Source: Pigmentiphaga aceris
GTDB taxonomy: Bacteria > Pseudomonadota > Gammaproteobacteria > Burkholderiales > Burkholderiaceae_B
DNA length: 64,000 bases
Reading direction: 5' to 3'
NCBI RefSeq assembly: GCF_008119665.1
Contig: NZ_CP043046.1
Coordinates: 1,612,001-1,676,000, forward strand
The notes below the pieces were generated by a model. The model was not told the origin of the DNA. It worked only from the letters and a program-made list of their open reading frames with translations, and did no database searches. Both the position numbers and the translations under genes were made by a program. Each line of letters begins with the position of its first letter. Within the stretch, counting starts at the first letter, position 1. Positions 16,113 through 26,003 of this stretch are shown here, piece after piece.

Positions 16113-17120
16113 ATGAGCGCGGTAATTGATAACATTCGCGGCACTACGGACTCGTCCGGGGCTGAGAGCCTCCCTCCGATGCGCAAACCAAAAAATGCGT
16201 TGTACGACGCAATCTTCAAGAATTTGACCCGACTGGCAGCACTGGGCGTACTCAGCCTGCTGGTTGCGATCCTGATTTCCCTGGTCATGGGCAGCCAGGT
16301 CACGCTTGCAAAATATGGCGTGTCCTTCCTGTTTTCTGACGAGTGGGACCCGGTCAACAGTGAATACGGTGCCTTGGTGCCTATCGTCGGCACCTTGCTG
16401 ACATCCATCATCGCCCTGGTGATTGCCGTGCCGGTGTCGTTCGGCATTGCCTTGTTCCTGACCGAACTTGCACCGGCCTGGCTGCGCCGCCCGTTGGGTA
16501 CCGCCATCGAAATGCTGGCTGCGATCCCGTCGATCATCTACGGCATGTGGGGTCTGTTCGTGTTTGCGCCGGTCTTCCAGCGCTACGTGCAGCCTTCGCT
16601 GATTTCGCTGTTCGGTGATATCCCCGGCTTTGGCATGTTGTTCCAGGGGCCGGCCTTCGGTATCGGCATCTTCACCGCAGGCCTGATCCTGGCCGTGATG
16701 GTGATCCCGTTCATCACCGCCGTGATGCGCGACGTGTTCGAACTGGTCCCCACGCTGCTGAAAGAATCGGCCTACGGTCTGGGTGCAACCACCTGGGAAG
16801 TGGTCTGGCGCGTCGTGTTGCCCTACACCAAGGCAGGTGTGGTCGGCGGCATCATGCTGGGTCTGGGTCGTGCGCTGGGCGAAACAATGGCGGTCACCTT
16901 CGTGATCGGCAACGCCTACCGACTGTCCGGTTCGCTGTTTGCGCCGGGCAACTCGATTGCCTCGTCGCTGGCCAACGAATTCGCGGAAGCCTCTGACGAC
17001 GTTCACCTGTCGGCGCTGATCGAACTCGGCCTGATCCTGTTCCTGATCACCACCATCGTCTTGGCACTGTCCAAAGTCTTGCTGCTGCGTCTGGCCAAGA
17101 ACGAAGGCTCGCGTAGCTGA
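16113..17120 (+). CDS. pstC: Phosphate ABC transporter permease PstC
   Basis: One of the two membrane subunits of the PstSCAB phosphate importer. From the ATG at 16113 (after AGAGAAG) it has 335 residues; the longer frame from 16041 would start inside the stem-loop. About six membrane helices are visible, with the PstC motifs [36 protein letters not shown] and the permease-ATPase coupling loop [20 protein letters not shown] followed by a [18 protein letters not shown] segment. pstA starts 17 bases downstream. It moves phosphate delivered by PstS, powered by PstB. Confidence 0.96.
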   Translation: MSAVIDNIRGTTDSSGAESLPPMRKPKNALYDAIFKNLTRLAALGVLSLLVAILISLVMGSQVTLAKYGVSFLFSDEWDPVNSEYGALVPIVGTLLTSIIALVIAVPVSFGIALFLTELAPAWLRRPLGTAIEMLAAIPSIIYGMWGLFVFAPVFQRYVQPSLISLFGDIPGFGMLFQGPAFGIGIFTAGLILAVMVIPFITAVMRDVFELVPTLLKESAYGLGATTWEVVWRVVLPYTKAGVVGGIMLGLGRALGETMAVTFVIGNAYRLSGSLFAPGNSIASSLANEFAEASDDVHLSALIELGLILFLITTIVLALSKVLLLRLAKNEGSRS

Positions 17121-17137
17121 CGCCTGGAAACATCACC

Positions 17138-17992
17138 ATGTCCATTATCAATATGCAAAACCCGGTTTATCGCAACCGGGCCCGGACCAACAAGGTGTTG
17201 TTGACCCTGTCGGCCATCGCACTCGCCTTCGGTCTGTTCTGGCTGGCGTGGATCATCTTCACGCTGTTGTCCAAGGGTGCGGCAGCTTTGTCGTTCACCT
17301 TGTTCACGCAGATCACGCCGCCGCCGGGTCAGACGGGCGGTCTGCTCAACGCGATTCTCGGCAGTGTGATGATGGCCGGCCTGGGTACGCTGATCGGCAC
17401 GCCGATCGGCATCCTGGCTGGCACCTACCTGGCTGAATACGGTCAGCGCGGCTGGCTTGCCCCGGCCACCCGCTTCATCAATGACGTGCTGCTGTCGGCC
17501 CCGTCGATCGTGATCGGCCTGTTCATCTACACCGTGGTCGTGGCGCAGATGAAGCACTTCTCGGGCTGGGCTGGTGCGCTTGCGCTGGCCGTCATCGTGA
17601 TCCCGGTGGTGGTTCGTACTACCGATGACATGTTGAAGCTGGTGCCGAACAGTCTGCGCGAAGCTTGTGTCGCCTTGGGCTGCCCGCAGTGGAAGATGAT
17701 CACGCTGGTCTGCTATCGCGCTGCCCGTTCCGGTATCGTGACCGGTGTGCTGCTGGCGGTTGCCCGTATCTCTGGCGAAACCGCACCGCTGCTGTTCACC
17801 GCGCTCAACAACCAGTTCATGTCGATGAACATGAACGGTCCGATGGCCAACCTGCCCGTGACGATCTTCCAGTTCGCCATGAGCCCCTTCCCGGACTGGC
17901 AACGCCTGGCCTGGGCAGGCGCAACACTTATTACCTTGCTGGTGCTGGGCATCAACATCGCCGCACGCCTGCTGTTCCGCAAACAGGGCTGA
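17138..17992 (+). CDS. pstA: Phosphate ABC transporter permease PstA
   Basis: The second permease subunit of the phosphate importer, 284 residues. The hydrophobic pattern fits about six helices. Family motifs include [49 protein letters not shown] and the coupling loop [24 protein letters not shown], followed by [16 protein letters not shown]. It lies between pstC and pstB with short gaps and no separate promoter signal. Partners are PstC in the membrane and PstB in the cytoplasm. Confidence 0.96.
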   Translation: MSIINMQNPVYRNRARTNKVLLTLSAIALAFGLFWLAWIIFTLLSKGAAALSFTLFTQITPPPGQTGGLLNAILGSVMMAGLGTLIGTPIGILAGTYLAEYGQRGWLAPATRFINDVLLSAPSIVIGLFIYTVVVAQMKHFSGWAGALALAVIVIPVVVRTTDDMLKLVPNSLREACVALGCPQWKMITLVCYRAARSGIVTGVLLAVARISGETAPLLFTALNNQFMSMNMNGPMANLPVTIFQFAMSPFPDWQRLAWAGATLITLLVLGINIAARLLFRKQG

Positions 17993-18021
17993 TGCCCCCA
18001 TCATTCGCAAACGGATAAATC

Positions 18022-18801
18022 ATGCCCACCACTGCGCAACAACCCAGCCGCGCCAAGCTGGAAGTCAAGAACCTGAACTTCTACTACGGCAAGTTCCACG
18101 CCCTGCGTAACGTCAACATGACGATCCCCGAAAAGAAGGTCACCGCCTTCATCGGCCCGTCGGGTTGCGGCAAGTCGACGCTGCTGCGTACCTTCAACCG
18201 CATGTTCGAGCTGTATCCCGAGCAGCGCGCCGAGGGCGAAATCAACATGGACGGTGAAAACCTGCTGCAATCCAAGCAGGACATCTCGCTGATCCGCGCC
18301 AAGGTCGGCATGGTCTTCCAGAAGCCCACGCCGTTCCCGATGAGCATCTACGACAACATCGCCTTTGGCGTGAAGCTGTTCGAACGCCTGAGCAAGGGCG
18401 AGATGGACGAGCGTGTCGAATGGGCGCTGACCAAGGCTGCTCTGTGGGAAGAAGTGAAGAACAAGCTGGGCCAGAGCGGTCACGGCCTGTCGGGTGGCCA
18501 GCAGCAACGTCTGTGCATTGCGCGCGGCATTGCGATCAAGCCGCAGGTGCTGCTGCTTGACGAACCTTGCTCGGCGCTGGACCCGATCTCGACGGCCAAG
18601 ATCGAAGAGCTGATCACCGAACTGAAGAACGACTACACCGTGGTCATCGTGACCCACAACATGCAGCAGGCTGCACGTTGCTCGGACCACACCGCCTACA
18701 TGTACCTGGGCGAACTGATGGAATTCGGTGAAACCCAGCAGATCTTCATCAAGCCGAAGAAGAAGGCGACCGAGGACTACATCACCGGTCGTTTCGGCTG
18801 A
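18022..18801 (+). CDS. pstB: Phosphate ABC transporter ATP-binding protein PstB
   Basis: The 259-residue ATPase drives phosphate import. It shows Walker [10 protein letters not shown], a Q-loop in [16 protein letters not shown], the ABC signature LSGGQQQRL, Walker [13 protein letters not shown] and the switch histidine in [12 protein letters not shown]. The C-terminal GRFG is the usual PstB end. A strong terminator directly follows, so the operon stops here. phoU, which normally comes next in pst operons, is absent; a GGDEF gene comes next instead. phoU may be elsewhere on the chromosome. Confidence 0.97.
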   Translation: MPTTAQQPSRAKLEVKNLNFYYGKFHALRNVNMTIPEKKVTAFIGPSGCGKSTLLRTFNRMFELYPEQRAEGEINMDGENLLQSKQDISLIRAKVGMVFQKPTPFPMSIYDNIAFGVKLFERLSKGEMDERVEWALTKAALWEEVKNKLGQSGHGLSGGQQQRLCIARGIAIKPQVLLLDEPCSALDPISTAKIEELITELKNDYTVVIVTHNMQQAARCSDHTAYMYLGELMEFGETQQIFIKPKKKATEDYITGRFG

Positions 18802-18837
18802 TCCAAGTTCGCTTGTAGTACTGAACGTGTAATACCG

Positions 18838-18870
18838 AACCGCCGCGCTTTGCGCGGCGGTTTTATTTTT
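18838..18870 (+). terminator. Rho-independent terminator of the pst operon
   Basis: CCGCCGCGC and GCGCGGCGG form a perfect 9-bp stem with a TTT loop, followed by TTTTATTTTT. Confidence 0.92.
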
Positions 18871-19065
18871 GGGGCAGGGCATCACCTGGTCAGAAAGGGG
18901 CGAGTGTCGGCTGAATGCATCAATATGCCGCTCAGGCAAGCCCGCCGAGCGCCCGCGACCGTTGTTCCCACGCGGCGCGCGGCGCAGATACGACGTGTGA
19001 CTACCGCTTTCAGCCTAGAATCCCGAAACCGCCGCGATGTGCAGGCGAACGCATGTGTGTCTCCG

Positions 19066-20214
19066 ATGTTCGTCGATCTTCTTACCCTCTATCTTCTCGC
19101 CGTTGGCACGCTGTTCGCCACGGCGTGCATGACATTCTGGGAGCATCGGACGAATGCCCGCCATAGCCGGGCGTTACGGTTGCTCGCAGCGGGCTTCGCA
19201 GTATTGGGCGTCGGCTGTGCGCTGATTCTGGTGCGTCGCCAGATACCCTGTGGCGCTGGTGCCACGATGGCCAATCTGGTGGTGTTGTCGGGGTATCTGT
19301 TGATACTCAACGGCATCGCTGCGTTCAGCGGGCGGCAATATCGGCGTTTGTGGGTCTTTGTTCTGGTCGTGATGGCGCTGGTGTGGGCCGTTGCAGGCGT
19401 ACAAGGCGAACCCCTGGTCTGGCACTACCTCAGTTCGATTCCCATAGCCCTGATCAACGGCCTGATGGTCTGGGAAGTGCGCCGTGCCGAGACCATGAAA
19501 ATGCTGTCGGCCCGGCACATCGTCGTTGCCATGGCCGGCATTCACACCATCTTCTACGCTGCCCGGGCCTTGATTCTGCCCTGGGCCGTGCAGGTTTACG
19601 GAGACGGATTGCTGTCGATCACCAGCAAGATCACGCTGTATGAAGGCGTGCTGTATTCCGTGGTGCTGCCCATGGCCCTGCTGAAACTGGTGCGTGACGA
19701 GACCCACAGCCAGTTATTGCAGGAATCCCAGACCGATTACCTGACCCGCCTGGGAAACCGACGTTCCTTCTTCGAACTGGGGGCGGCTGCCGTCGATGGC
19801 CGGGGGCGGCAGGGCCCGATCGCCATCTTTGCGTTCGACCTTGATCGCTTCAAATCCATCAACGACGTGCACGGTCACCAGGTTGGCGACGATGTGCTGA
19901 GGCGTTTTGCCGAGATTGCCCGCCGTGTGCTTGGCCCGAATGCGATCCTGGCTCGGATTGGCGGTGAAGAATTCGCCGCGCTGCTGGCCGGTGACGATGC
20001 GCGCGACGCAGTGTCGCTGGGGCAGTCCGTGACCAGGCAATTTGCAGAATCGGCGCGTGATCCGCATGCGGGCCTGGGGCTGATCGCAACGGTCAGTGTC
20101 GGGTTGGCTTATTTTGCAGATGAGGTGCCCGCTTTGCCCACCGCGCTTGCTGCAGCAGATCGTGCCTTGTACTGCGCGAAGGCGCAGGGTGGTGACAGGT
20201 TGGAACTGGCCTGA
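19066..20214 (+). CDS. Membrane diguanylate cyclase (GGDEF)
   Basis: This protein probably makes cyclic di-GMP at the inner membrane. From the ATG at 19066 (MFVDLLTLYLLAVGTLF) it has 382 residues; the frame is open further upstream from 18850, but that part crosses the pst terminator and looks non-coding. Residues 1-200 hold about six membrane segments without a recognised sensor name. The C-terminal 170 residues are a GGDEF domain: DYLTRLGNRRSF, FDLDRFKSINDVHGHQVGDDVL and an active-site loop ARIGGEEFAALL, so the cyclase is predicted active. No typical RxxD inhibition site is obvious upstream of the loop. Confidence 0.88.
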   Translation: MFVDLLTLYLLAVGTLFATACMTFWEHRTNARHSRALRLLAAGFAVLGVGCALILVRRQIPCGAGATMANLVVLSGYLLILNGIAAFSGRQYRRLWVFVLVVMALVWAVAGVQGEPLVWHYLSSIPIALINGLMVWEVRRAETMKMLSARHIVVAMAGIHTIFYAARALILPWAVQVYGDGLLSITSKITLYEGVLYSVVLPMALLKLVRDETHSQLLQESQTDYLTRLGNRRSFFELGAAAVDGRGRQGPIAIFAFDLDRFKSINDVHGHQVGDDVLRRFAEIARRVLGPNAILARIGGEEFAALLAGDDARDAVSLGQSVTRQFAESARDPHAGLGLIATVSVGLAYFADEVPALPTALAAADRALYCAKAQGGDRLELA

Positions 20215-20351
20215 CGTGATTGCTGGCCTGGGGCGCGGCGCGGCGTTGCTTGCCGGCGATTGACGGCTGATTTACCCATGCCAAGTCAGTCGTGTGAGCG
20301 AACAGACACGGTTGATGCAGGAACGCCCGACGAACGGTCAATGTGCTGGAA

Positions 20352-20371
20352 TACTGTATTTTTATACAGTA
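20352..20371. promoter_or_regulatory. LexA (SOS) box
   Basis: TACTGTATTTTTATACAGTA is a nearly perfect match to the proteobacterial LexA consensus, with CTGT and ACAG arms correctly spaced. It ends 10 bases before the ATG at 20382, so LexA would block this operon directly. Confidence 0.88.
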
Positions 20372-20381
20372 TTCTTGTGGC

Positions 20382-21599
20382 ATGAAGCTCCGCGACAAAC
20401 TAGAGATCCTGGCTGACGCTGCCAAATACGATTCCTCCTGTGCCAGCAGCGGGGCACCCAAGCGCTCGTCTGCCGGCAAAGACGGGCTGGGCACCACCAC
20501 CGGCATGGGCATCTGCCACAGCTACACGCCCGACGGGCGTTGTGTGGCGCTGCTGAAGATCCTGTTCACCAACTTCTGTCAGTACGACTGCCAGTACTGC
20601 GTCAATCGGCGGTCCAGCAACGTGCCGCGTGCACGCTTCCAGGTAGACGAAGTGGTCAAGCTCACCATGGACTTCTATCGGCGCAACTACATCGAAGGGC
20701 TGTTCCTGTCTTCGGGCATTGTGCGCAGTGCCAACTACACGATGGAACAACTGGTGGAAGTGGCACGCCGGCTTCGCGAAGTTGAACTGTTTCGCGGTTA
20801 TATCCACCTGAAGACGATTCCAGATGCCGATCCGCAATTGATCGCGCTGGCGGGCAAGTATGCCGATCGGCTCAGCGTCAATATTGAACTGCCGACCCAG
20901 GAAAGCGTGGAAAAGCTTGCGCCGGAAAAGAACGTGCACACCATCAAGATGGCAATGGGCACCATCCGCAGCAAGCTTGACGAATCGCAGGACAAGCGCG
21001 CGCCACGTTTCTCGCCCGGAGGGCAAAGTACCCAGATGATCGTGGGTGCCGATGCCAGCGACGACCGCAGCATTCTTGATACGGCAGTCACGCTGTACAG
21101 CGCCTACAAGCTGAAACGCGTGTATTACTCCGCCTTCAGCCCGATTCCCGACAGCCCGTCTTCAGTGCCGCTCGCTCCTGCGCCCCGGCTGCGTGAACAT
21201 CGCCTGTACCAGGCGGATTTTCTGGTGCGGGGTTACGGTTTTCAAGTGCCCGAATTGCTGGATGCCGACCGGCATCTGGCCTTGGATATCGATCCCAAAC
21301 TGGCATGGGCGCTGACGCGGCGCGAGCTGTTCCCGGTCGATCTGAATCGGGCCGACGAAGCCATGATTGCACGCGTGCCGGGCATTGGCTTGCGCAATGC
21401 GCAGCGCATCGTTGGCCTGCGCCGCCACCGCCGTGTCAGCTGGGCCGACCTGAGCCGGCTGCGCTGCCCGATGCAGAAGCTCAAACCCTTCATCGTGGTG
21501 TCGGACTACCGGCCTGCGGCTGAACCTCAGTCTGAACAGTTGCGCAAGGCCTTGATCGAGCCGCCGCGTCAGCTTGATCTCTGGGGCGCAGCAGCATGA
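20382..21599 (+). CDS. Putative DNA modification/repair radical SAM protein
   Basis: The 405-residue protein is a radical SAM enzyme: Cys66, Cys70 and Cys73 in FCQYDCQYCVNRR form the cluster-binding CxxxCxxC motif. SGIVRSANYTMEQLVEVARRL and LSVNIELPTQESVEKLAPEK fit the barrel. The C-terminus (about 330-370) contains a helix-hairpin-helix, VDLNRADEAMIARVPGIGLRNAQRIV, a DNA-binding motif. It matches the family usually annotated as putative DNA modification/repair radical SAM, always next to a UdgX-type gene. The reaction is not known. The start at 20382 is chosen because the upstream extension would lie inside the LexA box. Its stop overlaps the start of the next gene by 4 bases (ATGA), so the two are translationally coupled and SOS-controlled. 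Confidence 0.9.
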   Translation: MKLRDKLEILADAAKYDSSCASSGAPKRSSAGKDGLGTTTGMGICHSYTPDGRCVALLKILFTNFCQYDCQYCVNRRSSNVPRARFQVDEVVKLTMDFYRRNYIEGLFLSSGIVRSANYTMEQLVEVARRLREVELFRGYIHLKTIPDADPQLIALAGKYADRLSVNIELPTQESVEKLAPEKNVHTIKMAMGTIRSKLDESQDKRAPRFSPGGQSTQMIVGADASDDRSILDTAVTLYSAYKLKRVYYSAFSPIPDSPSSVPLAPAPRLREHRLYQADFLVRGYGFQVPELLDADRHLALDIDPKLAWALTRRELFPVDLNRADEAMIARVPGIGLRNAQRIVGLRRHRRVSWADLSRLRCPMQKLKPFIVVSDYRPAAEPQSEQLRKALIEPPRQLDLWGAAA

Positions 21600-23146
21600 G
21601 TACCCGGCATCGATACGAAATCGCAGACTTCGAGGCCTGGCGGCGTATCGCTCGGGAATTGCTGCTGGCAGGCGTGCCACCGCACGATGTCGATTGGCTC
21701 GATGTCAGCGATTCAGGAAGCCATACGCTTTCCTTGTTCGAGTCGGCGGGGGGCGATGTTTCGGCTGCGCGCGCGCCTGCAATGAAACCAAACAGCAGCG
21801 CAGACTTGTTCAGTGCGGCCGATGTGTCAGGCGCAGACCACCAGCAGATGCCGTCATCAGATGTGGCTGAACATGCTGCGCCAGTCTTGCGTGTGTCCCG
21901 CCAGTGCCTGGACGTCTTGCGCTCGGCGGCCATGTTCCGTGACGCCGGCCGATGGGCCTTGCTGTATCAGGCCTTGTGGCGTTGGCAGCAAGGCGACCAG
22001 GCTGCAATCTCGCCCGCCGATTCGGACGGCGCGCGCATTCACGTAATGGTCAAGGCGGTTCAACACGAAATTCATCGCATGCATGCCTACGTGCGCTTTC
22101 GTGAAACTCAGGGTGAGCGCCCGGCCGGTTCGCCGCAGTTCATTGCCTGGTTCGAGCCAGTGCATGAAATCCTGCGGGCAGGGGCCCCGTATTTCCGACA
22201 GCGCATGGGCCGCGCCAGCTGGATGATCGCGACCCCTGGCGGTATTGCCCAATGCCACGGCGAAGACATCGAATACGGCCCACCCATCCCGCAACCGCCG
22301 CCTATCGACGATGCCGGTGAAAGCCTGTGGTTAAGCTACTACCAGCATACGTTCAACCCCTCTCGCGTCAACGCGCGGGTGATGACGCAGCACATGCCTG
22401 TGCGTTATTGGAAGAACCTGCCCGAGGGCAAGCTGATCCCGGGTCTGGTGGCGCAAGCCAACGCCGGATCACAACAACTGGGGCAGACCGACTCGGTAGG
22501 GGCCAGAAAAGGCGCACCGATTCGTGTGTCGGCCGCGCGCGCCATGCCGGTACGTGAAGCGCCGCGCACGCTTGATACCTGCACGCGCTGCGAACTGGGA
22601 CGCCACGCCACGCAGGGCGTCGCAGGTATCGGGCCGCGCAATGCCAGCATCATGCTGGTTGGCGAACAGCCCGGTGATCAGGAAGACCTTCAAGGCACCG
22701 TGTTTGTCGGGCCGGCAGGGCAGTTGCTCAATCAGGCGTTGGAAGCGGCTACCCTGTCGCGCGACGCTATCTACCTGACCAACGCCGTCAAACACTTCAA
22801 GTGGGAGCCGCGCGGCAAGCGCCGGCTTCACAAGACGCCCGCGCAACAGGAAGTCGATGCCTGTCGTTATTGGTTGGAGCAAGAATTGACCGAGGTTGCA
22901 CCCAAGGTCATCGTCACGCTGGGGGCCACGGCTTTGCGCAGCGTGTTGAATCACGCTCGCATCAAGCTGCAGGATCAGCGAGGGCGGCCGTTGCGTCACG
23001 GTGATACGTGGGTGATACCTACTTGGCATCCGGCCTATGTACTGCGCGTGCCAGACCCTCGTGCACGCACCGATGCGCTGGCCGACATCGTTGCTGCCTT
23101 ACGCCAGGCGCAGGCCTTATCCGAGTCGGATGTGGTGGCAGGATAA
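21596..23146 (+). CDS. DUF4130-UdgX fusion, uracil-DNA-binding protein
   Basis: The 516-residue protein has two parts. Residues about 95-300 resemble DUF4130, including RVSRQCLDVLRSAAMFRDAGRW, FVLLYQALWRW-like helices and MPVRYWKNLPEG. Residues about 325-510 are a family-4-like uracil-DNA glycosylase: TCTRCELG with iron-sulfur cysteines, GEQPGDQED (about 356), GPAGQLL, and HPAYVLR (about 478). The insert KRRLHKTP (about 407) matches the KRRIH-type loop of UdgX, whose histidine forms a covalent bond to the abasic sugar after uracil removal (known for the mycobacterial enzyme). It therefore likely traps uracil in DNA. It is coupled to the radical SAM gene under one LexA box. Confidence 0.9.
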   Translation: MSTRHRYEIADFEAWRRIARELLLAGVPPHDVDWLDVSDSGSHTLSLFESAGGDVSAARAPAMKPNSSADLFSAADVSGADHQQMPSSDVAEHAAPVLRVSRQCLDVLRSAAMFRDAGRWALLYQALWRWQQGDQAAISPADSDGARIHVMVKAVQHEIHRMHAYVRFRETQGERPAGSPQFIAWFEPVHEILRAGAPYFRQRMGRASWMIATPGGIAQCHGEDIEYGPPIPQPPPIDDAGESLWLSYYQHTFNPSRVNARVMTQHMPVRYWKNLPEGKLIPGLVAQANAGSQQLGQTDSVGARKGAPIRVSAARAMPVREAPRTLDTCTRCELGRHATQGVAGIGPRNASIMLVGEQPGDQEDLQGTVFVGPAGQLLNQALEAATLSRDAIYLTNAVKHFKWEPRGKRRLHKTPAQQEVDACRYWLEQELTEVAPKVIVTLGATALRSVLNHARIKLQDQRGRPLRHGDTWVIPTWHPAYVLRVPDPRARTDALADIVAALRQAQALSESDVVAG

Positions 23147-23256
23147 GGGTCGCCGGATAAAAGCCATCGATCGGTGCCGAACGAGGCCCGACCTGATGTA
23201 CAATCGCGGCTCGGGTTTTTCGCCGGACACTGCGTCCTGCTTTATTCGAGCCTCGT

Positions 23257-23333
23257 CGGGGCGTAGCGCAGCCTGGTAGCGCATCTGCTTTGGGAGCAGA
23301 GGGTCGTGAGTTCGAATCCCACCGCCCCGACCA
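23257..23333 (+). tRNA. tRNA-Pro (UGG)
   Basis: A 77-base cloverleaf with acceptor CGGGGCG/CGCCCCG, an anticodon loop TTTGGGA giving UGG, the T-loop TTCGAAT and an encoded CCA end. Confidence 0.95.
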
Positions 23334-23381
23334 CCAGAATGCCAAGTAACAGCCCAGCGGCTGTTGGAAGAATCGAAAGAA

Positions 23382-23416
23382 GCTGTCAATGACTTTGTGC
23401 ATTGGCGGCTTTTTTT
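23382..23416 (+). terminator. Terminator downstream of tRNA-Pro
   Basis: GCTGTCAATG pairs imperfectly with CATTGGCGGC around a short loop and is followed by seven Ts. Confidence 0.65.
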
Positions 23417-23853
23417 GTATGCGGCTCACGGGCTTGCCTCAGCGCCAACAAGCGGCCGATCAAGGCGCTGCAAGGCTTATCGGCTGCGGCGTGCAGGCGG
23501 TGGTGTCCGCAGACCGTAAGAAAGGCGGACCTGCGCCGTTGCAATGGCACATGCTTTGCTTTGCGCATGCATGACATGAATGGGGAGGGCACACCTGCCC
23601 CAAGCATTCCCGCACGGCGTTCCTAGCACTGATTACCCCGCACTGACTACCCGTACTACAACACGAAGATCACGCACGACGCGCTACGCACCGTCCACCG
23701 GTTTCCACCTGGTGGCGCTCGCACAATCCACATCATGCAGGGGAGAGGGAAGGGCAGTGAATTCCCGTGATGTCGTGTACGGCCATGCTTGCCTGCGCCC
23801 GGCTTTGTCTGGGCAGGTCGTGTCCTGCCTGCGTCATGTGCAGCGTGGTACCC
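23417..23853. other. Non-coding stretch between tRNA-Pro and a GGDEF gene
   Basis: Short open frames exist on both strands, but none has a ribosome site or recognisable sequence. No repeat or RNA gene was seen. The promoter of the downstream GGDEF gene must lie here, but no clear -35/-10 pair stands out. Confidence 0.5.
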
Positions 23854-25053
23854 ATGCTTGATACGCGTACCCTGATCTTCTGCGGTGGCGTCGGCCAATT
23901 GCTGGCGGCGTTGCTATTGATCGGCGTGGCGGTGATCCACCGACGCGAGCTGGCTGCACGCTATTGGGCCTGCGCCTATCTGATGCTGGCGCTCGGCACG
24001 CCCCTGTTCATCATGCGCGGCATGGTGTCCGACTTCATGAGCATCGTGGTGGCAAACACGCTCAGCATCGGCGGGGTGTACCTGATCTATGTCGGCGTGG
24101 CGCAGTTCGAGCGCCGTCCCAAGTATTGGCGCGCGGGCCTGAGCATGCTGCTGGCATCCGCGCTTGGCCTGGCCTACTGGGCCTACGTCGATCCACGGTT
24201 GCCGGCGCGCGTCATCATGGCCAATCTGGGCATCATTCCCTTCGCGCTGATGATTTCCTGGACCATGCTGCGCACCAGAATGATCGGCCAGCGCATCATT
24301 CCCCTAGCTATTTCGGCTTTGTTCCTGGCGGTCGCCATCGGCAACACCATTCGGGTCGTGGACGCGGCGTTTCGCTGGGATTCTGCTAACACCAACGCAT
24401 TTGCAGCACCCTGGTTGGCGCTGTGGCTGGCCTTGACGCTGGCCGTGGTGTTTCTTAGCGCCACCGGCTTTCTGATCATGATCCAGCTTCGTGTGCAGGC
24501 CAGGCTTGATCGGCTTGCCAATCACGATCCCTTGACGGGGCTGTTCAATCGACGGGCGTTTCGCCGTCGTGTGATCGATGTCATGCGCCAGGCCGTGCCA
24601 GACAGGGCGGATGGGGCAGGTGGGGTCTTGCTGCTGATGGATCTGGATCGGTTCAAGCAACTGAATGACCACTTCGGACACCTTGCCGGCGACCGTGTGC
24701 TGCGCGCCTTTGCCAATGTGTTGATGGAAAAATTACCGCCTGAAGCCATTGCTGGAAGATTTGGTGGCGACGAGTTCTGTGTATTGCTGCCCGAGGCAAA
24801 CGCCGCGCAGGCCGCGCAACAGGCAGAAATCATCCGTGCCGCAACCGAGCGTTTGGCGGTCATCGTCGGGCCGGCAATTGTTCGGGTGCAGGTCAGTATC
24901 GGCTTGAGTGAACCGACCACCAGTCTTTCTTTCAACGAACTGCTGCGACGTGCCGACCAGGCGCTTTATCAAGCTAAGTCTGCCGGGCGCAATAGTGTGG
25001 CCCTGGGTGATAAGGCACTTGCGCTGATGCAGCCGGCAAGCTTGGCGCATTAA
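23854..25053 (+). CDS. Membrane diguanylate cyclase (GGDEF), second copy type
   Basis: The 399-residue protein starts best at the ATG at 23854 (MLDTRTLIFCGGVGQLLAALL); an upstream frame from 23767 is less likely. It has about seven membrane segments up to residue 220, then a linker (RLDRLANHDPLTGLFNRRAF) and a full GGDEF domain with DLDRFKQLNDHFGHLAGDRVL and the intact active loop GRFGGDEFCVLL. It should make cyclic di-GMP. The overall layout resembles the GGDEF protein at 19066, although the membrane parts differ in sequence. It stands alone between tRNA genes; the signal it senses is unknown. Confidence 0.88.
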   Translation: MLDTRTLIFCGGVGQLLAALLLIGVAVIHRRELAARYWACAYLMLALGTPLFIMRGMVSDFMSIVVANTLSIGGVYLIYVGVAQFERRPKYWRAGLSMLLASALGLAYWAYVDPRLPARVIMANLGIIPFALMISWTMLRTRMIGQRIIPLAISALFLAVAIGNTIRVVDAAFRWDSANTNAFAAPWLALWLALTLAVVFLSATGFLIMIQLRVQARLDRLANHDPLTGLFNRRAFRRRVIDVMRQAVPDRADGAGGVLLLMDLDRFKQLNDHFGHLAGDRVLRAFANVLMEKLPPEAIAGRFGGDEFCVLLPEANAAQAAQQAEIIRAATERLAVIVGPAIVRVQVSIGLSEPTTSLSFNELLRRADQALYQAKSAGRNSVALGDKALALMQPASLAH

Positions 25054-25164
25054 GCAATCCGGTCTGTCTGGGCGCTTGCCAGCGGTTTTATGGGCTGGAT
25101 TGGCGCGATTCCTCACTTGTTGGCAAATTGCAGGTGCTGCCAATGCTATCCTTGCGGTCGCTGC

Positions 25165-25241
<77 letters not shown>

Positions 25242-25294
25242 GCACAGCTTATTGCCTTATTGCCTTATCGCCGGTTTTGCCGGCGATGAAAATG

Positions 25295-25326
25295 AAGTCC
25301 GATGCCATCAGGCACGGGCTTTTTTT
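25295..25326 (+). terminator. Terminator after tRNA-Arg
   Basis: AAGTCCG-A-TGCC and GGCA-CGGGCTT fold around ATCA and run into seven Ts. A second perfect hairpin (ATCGCCGG/CCGGCGAT) sits just upstream at 25267-25287. Confidence 0.8.
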
Positions 25327-25423
25327 CGTCCGCAGAGGCTTGGCTGGGGCAGCCGCCTGGGTCAGGCACTTATCTTGCTGAGACGCGCTTCTCTTCAGAT
25401 ATGTACGAAAAAAGGGTTTGATC

Positions 25424-25861
25424 ATGGGCCTGACCGCCAAATTCCTCGCAGCTACCGCCATTGCACTGGGCTTGAGCACACAACCGCTGCTTGCCCAGAC
25501 CACGATGTCGGCGAACGATTTGCCTGTGGAGCAGACACAGGGCGATGTGCGGTATCGCACTGGCGGTATCGGACTGGATGAATCGACCGCTTTCAAGTCT
25601 GCTATCGGCAAGCACAGCGCCGCCCTGGTGTTCACCTCGCATTCCGGCGGAGCAAATGAGTATCTGGCCGATGTGCCGGTAACCATTACCGATGCTCGTG
25701 GCCGGGAAGTGCTTCGTGTTGCTGCCGGCCCGTATCTGCTGATCGATCTGCCGGCGGGCAACTACACCGCGACTGCCAGCTATCAGGATCAGACCCTGAC
25801 CCGCAAGTTCTCGGTGGGTGCGCGAAAGGGCAATCGGGTGTCGTTCGACTGGCGCCGTTGA
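25424..25861 (+). CDS. Small exported protein with carboxypeptidase-regulatory-like fold
   Basis: The 145-residue protein starts at ATG 25424 after AAAGGG. A Sec signal peptide ends near PLLA-QTTMS. The mature part has alternating beta segments, VPVTITDARGREVLRVAAGPYLLIDLPAGNYTATASYQDQ, which resembles the carboxypeptidase-regulatory-like or PEGA-type beta sandwich found in many periplasmic proteins. No catalytic motif is seen. It lies alone between two tRNA genes. The function is unknown; a periplasmic binding or structural role is inferred only from the fold impression. Confidence 0.75.
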   Translation: MGLTAKFLAATAIALGLSTQPLLAQTTMSANDLPVEQTQGDVRYRTGGIGLDESTAFKSAIGKHSAALVFTSHSGGANEYLADVPVTITDARGREVLRVAAGPYLLIDLPAGNYTATASYQDQTLTRKFSVGARKGNRVSFDWRR

Positions 25862-26003
25862 AGCGAACTATTTAATTTTTGCTATCGATTCGCCAAACGC
25901 AAAAAAATCCGTTAGAATTCTTCTTCTCTGCTGCACCGACGTGAAAACGCAGGTGCCGGCGGGGAAGATAGAGTGCTGTAAAAGCTAGTTGAAAGAAATC
26001 AGT

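Noticed and set aside
18850..19065. 72-residue extension of the first GGDEF protein
   Set aside because: It begins next to the pst terminator, is Arg-rich with no membrane helix, and the ATG at 19066 starts directly with a membrane segment.
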